NCBI GenBank assembly: GCA_019057865.1
Contig: JAHLWP010000014.1
Span: forward strand, 23,462-87,461
Direction of reading: 5' to 3'
DNA: 64,000 bases
Source of the DNA: Promethearchaeota archaeon
GTDB lineage: Archaea; Asgardarchaeota; Lokiarchaeia; Sigyniarchaeales; SOKP01
The notes below the pieces were generated by a model, which searched no databases, was not told where the DNA came from, and saw only the letters and a program-made list of their open reading frames with translations. The translations under genes were made by a program, and so were the position numbers. This document shows positions 39,301 to 46,652 of the stretch, piece by piece; position 1 is the first letter of the stretch, and each line of letters begins with the position of its first letter.

Positions 39301-40197
39301 ATTTATATGGAAAAACAAGGGTATAAATTAAAATTAGCTGAAAGAAGAATAACAGAGAAAGCTAAAAAAACCCTATTTGAAAAAGATTTAGGTCTGTATA
39401 TTGACTTTATTGATGAGATTATCAACTTTCTAAATGCTGTGAAAACTGTTGATAAAGTAGGAGGATTATACCGCCAAAAACTTAAAAGTGAACTTTCAAA
39501 GTTCATAGCTTCAAAAGCTTCTAAAAAAGTAAAAAATAAAAAGCAGATAAGCGAATTACGAGATGATTTGTTCCATATTCTTGTTAAACACGGATATTTA
39601 ATTGAAACTCATCCTAACAAAGCAGGTGGTTCAGAATCCATTAGGACTTGTTATGAAGTGGGATCAAAATACAATGAAGCTTTGAATGATTACTTTCAAA
39701 CAGAAGGAGATTATTTACCCAATGTTTCTGTGGATATTATTGAGGGAAATTCTGATTCAGATTCAAATATTCTTGATTATTTTCGGAAAGAAACCAAGAA
39801 GGAAATTATAAATCAAGAAAAGTTCGATGAGATATTACTTGAACAATGTAGTAAAATGTTATGGAAATTATATCAAATGTATTCTGCTAATAACAAAAAC
39901 GAATTTGAAAAATCTCTTAAAATTGGAGAAAATTTCATTAAAGACTTCTTAATAAATCTCCATCAATCTTATCTCCAAGAAAATAATATCTCTATACCTG
40001 AGATTAATGATCCAGAAATATTTTTTGACCATTTAGCTAAAAATAACCTAATTCCTTTAACTAAAGATGAACTTAGAGATTATTTTAAAAAATCCAAGGA
40101 AATTATATCAAATACCACAAATATTGAAAAAACTGCTAAAGATCTTCATGATTTATTATTTGAGTTTTATAATAAATTTCAATCCTATATAAGCTAA
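36310..40197 (+). CDS. Membrane HerA/VirB4-like protein with apparently inactivated Walker motifs; C-terminal helical/wHTH-like region
   Basis: Two N-terminal TM pairs; NREHTKMKIVSELVKANKSCIVFDYSGKWSKLM aligns to HerA P-loop region; VIFIPNIDMFFD at Walker B; ECGFGLICSANQIRYLHPHVFSFLHNIITFRANDTRDIAVLKNQMN. Confidence 0.6.
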   Translation: MINKNNKRKKDEKMSNFIPKQYQNDAKIIGEQENSHDYLDIWDVNPSYKDINSRFSILKGISLTIILFFLAILTYQLTTNIYISIGLTIFTLLFFIFCFSDNFFNLRNLYYYLFHKFISINPFENLSFCTIRQEPTFLLILNKKDAISTAMRIFKIETLPENVYPTLNQFLKALNKGQISYTYQVVQSPYLDFSEPSSENKFQVESIRSQNLSSIDSLHTSIYFCVYYNINGILSSNKIDKLIEIVNDLSNELKSNFSANFHHTKISLLGGIDLINAIRTFFCKSSIQPADKEADLFIAKRNLPKVLFKTGFVSFLIISLSYLLLSLIFPLGFIILINFLLELLIICIWWREILFYFSKSRLSRNLELTQINPFTDVEFYRLNKYNDLIFTYIDNQLLLASKIFNLKFAAQPTLTYFDKFIRGIDKYKIIFNYNLQVTPISANLFSKECLKLLNDKTKESLEGILYITLDKTSSKKVKHPEVEFEKWLDMRSGVWKTMLTVSTSSYLFTKDLTFKNFIELEKELSTNAKILKRTFEDNFLNFKLVGLKNQLLISGFLSECLKNHSFRLNGTHLNYVYFQGKSLIELAKIVNEFKKGIDTRIAAEFNTPLQLKNFITIGNTINTEFLDEEVPFGLTFDQLQQLLITNGLSYNREHTKMKIVSELVKANKSCIVFDYSGKWSKLMNFFKDSQYNGNILYFKLGSSFSIDLKHSGMKYDKNNIDYLNLFFDTFALAFKAEKRYVDLLKDSFLRQDEFDVSSISLDLEMKNKWERDYKTNNLIAIFRDFRNQSQIFSNLTLDHEDEINPIDFLRNDKSIIVDLSILKDLEQKTFVTFIIISKLIHYIQNSTDYYKKVIFIPNIDMFFDSFFIDNNYNTTNYGKVSKFLEPFLECGFGLICSANQIRYLHPHVFSFLHNIITFRANDTRDIAVLKNQMNLQELQGTGYYSSKRNNTYQINYLMNMRENEVIIKRSDIYQPFPGVVDLNELKGIEPLQYEKILIYMEKQGYKLKLAERRITEKAKKTLFEKDLGLYIDFIDEIINFLNAVKTVDKVGGLYRQKLKSELSKFIASKASKKVKNKKQISELRDDLFHILVKHGYLIETHPNKAGGSESIRTCYEVGSKYNEALNDYFQTEGDYLPNVSVDIIEGNSDSDSNILDYFRKETKKEIINQEKFDEILLEQCSKMLWKLYQMYSANNKNEFEKSLKIGENFIKDFLINLHQSYLQENNISIPEINDPEIFFDHLAKNNLIPLTKDELRDYFKKSKEIISNTTNIEKTAKDLHDLLFEFYNKFQSYIS

Positions 40198-40221
40198 TAT
40201 ATATGAAAATGTGATAAAAAT

Positions 40222-40917
40222 ATGTTTGAGGAAATACCAGTTATTATTATTTTTCTATTGTTCTCACTTGTTGTTTCCTATCTTTTGTTGAAATATACTC
40301 CTGAACCGTTCAAAAAGATTATTGTAGGTCTAATGATGGTAGGTATCATTATTCACGAATTCTTTCATGTTGTCATGTGTATAATTACAAATACTCCCAT
40401 TAAAAATATAAAATTTTTAGAAATAACCAAAACAGAATTGAATCCAAATTATAAAAAATATGAATTTAATGGATGTATAATGATTAAAGGAGAAGATAAG
40501 ATGACTTTCCTTCAAGCACTTTTAGTAGGATTAGCTCCTTTATTATTCTCATTCTGGATTTGCTTTTTATTATTAGATTTTGTTGTTCATCCAAGTGATG
40601 AACTCTTATTTTTCTTTAGTCTCTTCATAATACTTTCAATTATGTTCTCTGCCGCTCCTTCTTCCACAGATTTGAAAAATATTCCAAATTCTTTCATTAA
40701 CAATCCCAAATATTCAGCTTATCAAAGTGTTCTTTTAATTTTGTCGATTTTTATTGTTTGGATGATCTTACCGAATTTATATATCTCTAAACTCCATGAG
40801 ATTATTATATACCTGATGATTATGGTTTTCTATTATATATGGAAATATAGTTTTAAATTTTTAAACTCATTGTTTCACTTGGTTAACTCAAGCAAGAAAT
40901 TAAAATTAAAACATTAA
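40222..40917 (+). CDS. Membrane zinc metalloprotease-like protein (HExxH, M50/DUF3267-like)
   Basis: VGIIIHEFFHVVMCIITNTPIKN with multiple TM segments. Confidence 0.7.
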   Translation: MFEEIPVIIIFLLFSLVVSYLLLKYTPEPFKKIIVGLMMVGIIIHEFFHVVMCIITNTPIKNIKFLEITKTELNPNYKKYEFNGCIMIKGEDKMTFLQALLVGLAPLLFSFWICFLLLDFVVHPSDELLFFFSLFIILSIMFSAAPSSTDLKNIPNSFINNPKYSAYQSVLLILSIFIVWMILPNLYISKLHEIIIYLMIMVFYYIWKYSFKFLNSLFHLVNSSKKLKLKH

Positions 40918-40988
40918 GAACTTTTAGAAAAAGGAGTAAAAAACTAATCTTTTTTACCAATCCTTAAAGTGGCTCTTAATGCATAAGA

Positions 40989-41024
40989 CCGCATCTTCAG
41001 TGTTTAATTTATTAGTAGATGCGG
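40989..41024. terminator. Stem-loop CCGCATCT...AGATGCGG between convergent genes, possible bidirectional terminator or structured RNA
   Basis: 8-bp perfect arms, 20-nt loop, in the 40918-41128 intergenic region. Confidence 0.35.
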
Positions 41025-41128
41025 CAGACCTTAAATAAAAATCCCCGTCTGGTCTTAAAAAAATAGGCAAAGGACTCTTTTCAACAGTAATTATACAAAT
41101 TCTCTTGGTTTAAATTTAAGCCCTTAAT

Positions 41129-41617
41129 TTATCCATCATTTTTGATTTTACATGAATAGACCTTAGCAGACCACTCTTCACCTAAAAACTTAATTAATTT
41201 GAAATCCTTGCTGAATTCTTTCTGTCTCCTTTGCTCTATTTGTGATTCTGCCAATGCTTTATTGTATTGTTCTATTGTGTTCCAATTATCCCAATCCCTT
41301 AAATTTTCCCATCTTTTTTCGATTACAGAACGACTAATAAACGTATCTTTTTGAAACTGAACTGTATAATAAAAATCATCTTCAGGAAAATTCATTTCAA
41401 AGCTAATAGGCACAAAACCAAAATCTCTAATCACAAATTTAACTGTACACCCTGGTTTAATGGTAACATCATAATCAACCTTCCCATTTGGATCCGCAAC
41501 AGTATTTACTATCTCTCTCAAAGAAGAATCTCTTGGTTCAGATAAGTTAAATACCGCAACTCTTGTTCCTTCTTTTGTCTTGCTTGGTCTCAAACCGTTA
41601 ATAAATATTCTCGCCAT
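41129..41617 (-). CDS. Hypothetical protein, N-terminal beta-sandwich/carboxypeptidase-regulatory-like
   Basis: 162-aa ORF; RVAVFNLSEPRDSSLREIVNTVADPNGKVDYDVTIKPG. Confidence 0.6.
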   Translation of the reverse strand: MARIFINGLRPSKTKEGTRVAVFNLSEPRDSSLREIVNTVADPNGKVDYDVTIKPGCTVKFVIRDFGFVPISFEMNFPEDDFYYTVQFQKDTFISRSVIEKRWENLRDWDNWNTIEQYNKALAESQIEQRRQKEFSKDFKLIKFLGEEWSAKVYSCKIKNDG

Positions 41618-41713
41618 AATTGGAATTTCTTTTATTTATTATTATATTTTATAGAAATTTAGATAAGATTAGAATGTGTTGAATTATTTAAAAGTTATAA
41701 TATATTAATAACA

Positions 41714-41857
41714 GTGAGTTATAAATCGTTTTTAAATTCTCTTAAAGAGCACATAGAGCATGAAACTCTTGATTTATTTATCAAAGAAAGAAAATTAAGA
41801 GATGAGACATTAATCTCAAATGATCCCTCGAAAAATAAGAAGGAAGTGTTAAGTTAA
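41714..41857 (+). CDS. Small 47-aa ORF translationally coupled (TAATG) to the next gene; candidate antitoxin
   Basis: GTG start; MSYKSFLNSLKEHIEHETLDLFIKERKLRDETLISNDPSKNKKEVLS; stop overlaps ATG 41857. Confidence 0.5.
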   Translation: MSYKSFLNSLKEHIEHETLDLFIKERKLRDETLISNDPSKNKKEVLS

Positions 41858-43032
41858 TGGAAAGAAAAGTAAAAAAAGTCGAAGAAAAGGTAGATAAATT
41901 AAAAGAAACTTTAGAAACATTTACACAAAATCTAGCTAACTTAATGCAAAAATTAGCACGATATTTAGAAACAAAAAATAAAATGGAACTACTTAGCAGT
42001 TTATCCGATTATCCAGACGAGAGAAAGGAATTTAGAGAGGATCTTAAAAAGTATGGACTCGGTGTATTTTTATGGGGTAAAGAGAGATACCCAAATGTAT
42101 TTGATATTTTTGAAAGCATTGGTTTTTTACCTTCTGTATTTGAAATTACAGAAATAGAAAAAGCTATTCAAGAATATGATCAATTTATTGAAATGGTAAA
42201 ACAAAAGAACAAGGATTTAGTAGAAACGGAGATAAATGAGACTTATAAAATATTTTTTGATACAAGTATTAATCCTATCGAAATTTTAGTTACAAAATCG
42301 CACCTTTGGCGAAAAATAGATGAAAATACATCATTATATATTGATTTATTGTTTAAAACACTACCCGCATCAGAAATTTATATCAATATATTAAAAAGGG
42401 TGATTAAAGTTGAGACCGCAAGATTTAAAGTGAAATCTAAGAGGAGAAAAGGAAAGGGGCTATTTAAATTAACTGGCGATATATTTAAACGAATAAATAA
42501 GGAGTTTTCCAAAAAATGCCCTCGCGAAGTAGTAAAACCAATTCAAGATTTAGGAGATTTTTGTAAAAATATTGTCAAAGATATATCTTATATAGAAGAG
42601 CATAAAAAAGAAGATTTTTATAATTTATTGGAACTTACAAAAGATTTACATGAATTCCATATAGATCTGGTAAAATTTTTACTCAGATTATGGCATATAT
42701 ACGAAAATGGAAATAGAGATTATGTAAACAATTATAAGATAGAGGATCATTTTCCTAATTTATACACAATTATTAATCACTACATAAAAAAGAATCTAAC
42801 TAAATATTGTCCTTCCTTAAGTAGGGTTATTACGGGATTTTTTTTACCTTTTGAGAAATTTCGTCATATAGAATCCCATACGACGCCTGAATTAAAAATT
42901 TCAGATGATAAAAAAATAATCTATATCCCTAAGAAGGGGAAAAAAAGCCATATTAAAGTTGATATTGATACTTTTAAAACTCCAATAAGAACTTACATCT
43001 GTTTTATCGAAGCATTAAGGATATATCGCTAA
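41857..43032 (+). CDS. Coiled-coil protein with C-terminal HEPN-like region (R-X4-H: RHIESH)
   Basis: LPFEKFRHIESHTTPELKISDDKKIIYIPKKGKKSHIKVDIDTFKTPIRTYICFIEAL. Confidence 0.55.
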   Translation: MERKVKKVEEKVDKLKETLETFTQNLANLMQKLARYLETKNKMELLSSLSDYPDERKEFREDLKKYGLGVFLWGKERYPNVFDIFESIGFLPSVFEITEIEKAIQEYDQFIEMVKQKNKDLVETEINETYKIFFDTSINPIEILVTKSHLWRKIDENTSLYIDLLFKTLPASEIYINILKRVIKVETARFKVKSKRRKGKGLFKLTGDIFKRINKEFSKKCPREVVKPIQDLGDFCKNIVKDISYIEEHKKEDFYNLLELTKDLHEFHIDLVKFLLRLWHIYENGNRDYVNNYKIEDHFPNLYTIINHYIKKNLTKYCPSLSRVITGFFLPFEKFRHIESHTTPELKISDDKKIIYIPKKGKKSHIKVDIDTFKTPIRTYICFIEALRIYR

Positions 43033-43245
43033 ATTAAAACAATAAAGTAGGAGAGACTAAAAAAAGGGTCAATCGTGTGATAAGCAGCTTTTTACTTTAC
43101 ACAATTCAATTTATTTAAACATTTCAATTTATTTAAAGAAAAACAAGAAAAACAGAATTAGAAAGGTGACTCCTACCTGAAGAATGAAATATGCCTTAGG
43201 TTATTGGCTTATTCATGTAATTCTATCTTCGGTGATCGGTAGGAG

Positions 43246-44481
43246 TCATGGTTTCAAGCCTCGCATAAGGAGGATCTTTATTTTTAAAGAAAGCGAGATG
43301 TTCAATATCAAATAATTCGCTTCCGGGACTTCAGAACGTTTTAAAGGTTCAAATATCATTAGGGGATGGTGAACTTTCAACATCATTAAGACGGGATTAT
43401 TCTGAGCATCTCGCACAGCAAAAAAATAGTAATCAATACCGTTGTGATGGTTGAATACTTGGTTAGCATTACCGAGAACAATTTGAACGATCTGATTCGG
43501 AGTATCTTTTACCTTTTCTTTTGCTTCGAGTAGTCCTAGGTTTCTCATAACTTCTTTTATAAGGTTAGAAGATCGAACTAAGCTGACAAACCCATCTATA
43601 TGTAATTGTTCAAAGATCCTTCTTTTTACTTGAAATTGGATGGTGCTCATTTGAATCCCAAGCCTGTTACAGATAGAAGATACATTGACAACTTCATTGT
43701 AAGAACACAAAGCAGATATAGATGTGGCTAATCCTGCGATGACATCATCTTTAGTATTTTTAATCTGTTCCCATAGTTTATGCATGATCTTTTTAGATTG
43801 GTAGAAAAAGGGCATTCCTAATTCGAATGATTCGGTAATTTCGAGTATTTTGTGGGAAATATAATCTTGTCTATTTCGCTCCTGGTATTCAGGGATAAAT
43901 TTTAAAATTTGTAATGAGAAATCATTAAATTCTTTCTTTGAGATCTTAGAGACTTCTAATAATTTTAATCGCCTAATGCAAATATTCTCAAGCCTTAAAG
44001 TGTAGTAGAGTACAATAGGGACTAATTTTTCGATATTTCTATACTTTGTTCCAGGTCGTAATTGCTTCCATAGATCCTTAACCCTCTTAATTACAATTCT
44101 TTGGCATGAGCTTGGCAAATTCAAGCAATTAAATATCCTTTTTATCTCAATTCCGACTTTTTCTTGAAGTGATTTGAACCTATCTTTTCGTAAATGAAGG
44201 AAGTTCAAATATTTAAGCTTCACAGAATTGGGAGATTTTTGCCGTTCTCCCTTGGTCCCTATTTGTGTCGTTCCTAAGATGGCATATTGAAGGATATCGT
44301 CATTATAATGTCGATCATATTGTAGTTTTTGTATTTCTAAGACAATTCCACAATCTCCACAGACATAACCCTCAATAGTTTCTTGGATATTAGCAGAACT
44401 GCATAGATCACATGAAACCGAAGAGAAATGTGGGGAAATGGAACTTGAAATATTGTTATTAATCACCATTTTTTTGATCAC
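43246..44481 (-). CDS. tfb: Divergent transcription factor B (TFIIB-like) paralog
   Basis: Zinc ribbon CDLCSSANIQETIEGYVCGDCGIVLE; ILGTTQIGTKGERQ linker; cyclin-like helical region. Confidence 0.85.
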   Translation of the reverse strand: MIKKMVINNNISSSISPHFSSVSCDLCSSANIQETIEGYVCGDCGIVLEIQKLQYDRHYNDDILQYAILGTTQIGTKGERQKSPNSVKLKYLNFLHLRKDRFKSLQEKVGIEIKRIFNCLNLPSSCQRIVIKRVKDLWKQLRPGTKYRNIEKLVPIVLYYTLRLENICIRRLKLLEVSKISKKEFNDFSLQILKFIPEYQERNRQDYISHKILEITESFELGMPFFYQSKKIMHKLWEQIKNTKDDVIAGLATSISALCSYNEVVNVSSICNRLGIQMSTIQFQVKRRIFEQLHIDGFVSLVRSSNLIKEVMRNLGLLEAKEKVKDTPNQIVQIVLGNANQVFNHHNGIDYYFFAVRDAQNNPVLMMLKVHHPLMIFEPLKRSEVPEANYLILNISLSLKIKILLMRGLKP

Positions 44482-44548
44482 TATTTTTATTACTAAGAAA
44501 TAGTTGGGAAGGAGTTTCCTTTTTAAATGTTTCCTTTAAAAATCAATT

Positions 44549-44573
44549 TCTGAGAAGAAGGCTTCTTCTTAGA
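44549..44573. promoter_or_regulatory. 25-bp near-perfect palindrome TCTGAGAAGAAG-G-CTTCTTCTTAGA upstream of TFB paralog
   Basis: 11/12 arm complementarity, 68 nt upstream of the TFB start codon. Confidence 0.45.
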
Positions 44574-44992
44574 TTCTAGAAGATTATTTTTAACAAAATT
44601 GTATAAAAACCCTACTGAGAAATAATTTTGGTTGTCACTTAATTTTAAAAACCTTTTAGAAGTTTGAGTAAGACTCAATTATGTTGAATTAAGTTTTACT
44701 TTTAATATTAAAATTAATAATATATTGTCAGGTTTTGAAATTTGGCTTTATAGGTAAAAAAGTAATTTTTACTAAAATTTTTTTTATTAATATATATTGA
44801 AGTTATATTTTTGAAAAGAATGAGAGGAAAAAATTTGTTATTATTCATTTTTAGGACTTTTCTTAATTTTTATATCACCACCCCCTCTTTCCTCTTATTC
44901 TTTTGTTTTTTCAATAAGCTTATCATTTTTTCTTTTAATAAATGCGAACTGAACATTAATTTAAAAATAAACTGTTAAAAATGTGAAATATT

Positions 44993-45532
44993 ATGATAAG
45001 ACTAAATTATATATTGACAATTCCGGTTGTGTGTATCCTTTTAGAATTAATACAAATTATAAATCTCGTGGCAATTTTAATACAGCATGAATATACTTGG
45101 ATGTTAAATTTAATATATTTAGGATTTAATTTTGATGTAGTTCCTCTTATTGATATCTTATTAATTTTAAATACTGTTGTATCCCTAATAATAGAACTAC
45201 TATTAATCTTATGGTTCTCAATAGAAGATTCTGATGACTATTATACGAGGAAAATAGGGTATTTATGGATAATCTTAGGATGTTTATTTTTAACTAACAT
45301 TCTCTTATTTGCTGCAATCTCAGATGGGTATACTCTACCATTAAAGAGCTCTCCCCGTATTGGCAGTTACTTATTTATTTTAAGCAGTATTATAGCCCAA
45401 ATTACTATATTTCTTATAGCGCTTGGTATTGGAATTTTTCTGGTGGTCAATGAAAGTAAATCCTCTAAAGTTAAAAAGTTGAAGCTTTCTCGTAAGATGT
45501 TCAAACAAAAATTTGCTCCAAATACCCTCTAA
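44993..45532 (+). CDS. Four-TM hypothetical membrane protein
   Basis: Four hydrophobic segments; stop lies 3 nt before first CRISPR repeat. Confidence 0.65.
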   Translation: MIRLNYILTIPVVCILLELIQIINLVAILIQHEYTWMLNLIYLGFNFDVVPLIDILLILNTVVSLIIELLLILWFSIEDSDDYYTRKIGYLWIILGCLFLTNILLFAAISDGYTLPLKSSPRIGSYLFILSSIIAQITIFLIALGIGIFLVVNESKSSKVKKLKLSRKMFKQKFAPNTL

Positions 45533-45535
45533 TGT

Positions 45536-46545
45536 ATTTCAATCTTCTATTTGAAGCTAATTTCTTTGCGACAAAGGAGTTGGTAAAAATTTCAACAATT
45601 TATAAAATCAAATTTCAATCTTCTATTTGAAGCTAATTTCTTTGTGACCAAAATCTTGCACGTTTAACTATATTGCCTTGAATGAATTTCAATCTTCTAT
45701 TTGAAGCTAATTTCTTTGCAACATAAAATGCTTATTAAAGCTTGTGAAAATTGTTATTATATTTCAATCTTCTATTTGAAGCTAAATTCTTTGCGACATG
45801 ATTATGGACATCTATAAAATGTATAATGCTAATGCGTTTCAATCTTCTATTTGAAGTTAATTTCTTTGCGACATATAATATCATCTGATTCTGAAAAGGG
45901 GGTTAGAAAAGATTTCAATCTTCTATTTGAAGCTAATTTCTTTGCGACTATGATGATACTTTATTAGTTAGTTTAAGAATTGCTTTGTTTCAATCTTCTA
46001 TTTCAAGCTAATTTCTTTGCGACCCTAGTATTGAATGATTTAAACCATAATCTAAATCTTAATTTCAATCTTCTATTTGAAGCTAATTTCTTTGCGACCT
46101 TAAAAGATTAATTTACTTCCACGATACCACAGAATTTCAATCTTCTATCTGAAGCTAATCTCTTTGCGACGAATATCATACTCCGATTAACAAGTTGATA
46201 CAAGTATTTCAATCTTCTATTTGAAGCTAATTTCTTTGCGACTTTTACCTTTACAAATGGAACAGGAGATACAATAGGATTTCAATCTTCTATTTGAAGC
46301 TAATTTCTTTGCGACCTGTAAGTCTATTAGTAATTGGAATCGTATTACCTCTCGGTCTATTTCAATCTTCTATTTGAAGCTAATTTCTTTGCCACTTGGA
46401 ACTGCGGAAGAGATAGCATATGCTTACGAGAAATTTCAATCTTCTATTTGAAGCTAATTTCTTTGCGACAGGCGGAATTTTATATAAAGGCGATGTAGCA
46501 GAGCCTTAATTTCAATCTTCTATTTGAAGCTAATTTCTTTGCGAC
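45536..46545 (-). CRISPR. CRISPR block A, 14 repeats (37 nt, + strand RTTTCAATCTTCTATTTGAAGCTAATTTCTTTGCGAC), several degenerate; transcription predicted on minus strand
   Basis: Regular repeats with 35-41 nt spacers; degenerate repeats (TTTGTGAC, TTTCAAGC, CTATCTGAAGCTAATCTC). Confidence 0.98.
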
Positions 46546-46652
46546 TCTTATTATATATAATATAATAAGCTAATTACTAATATTTATTTTTTTATCGCGA
46601 ATATAAAAGTACCATATGTAAAGAAGTATATGTCTAAATATACATTGAATAG
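46546..46652. other. 107-nt non-repeat interval inside the array, probable decayed leader
   Basis: tcttattatatataatataataag resembles tctagttactatataatataaaaag (48875) and ttatattactatataatataatatg (63828). Confidence 0.6.

Noticed and set aside
43167-43248. Possible tRNA or C/D box RNA
   Set aside because: Inverted repeat present, but no cloverleaf, no T-loop GGTTCRA..., no clear C and D boxes; kept only as generic inverted repeat.
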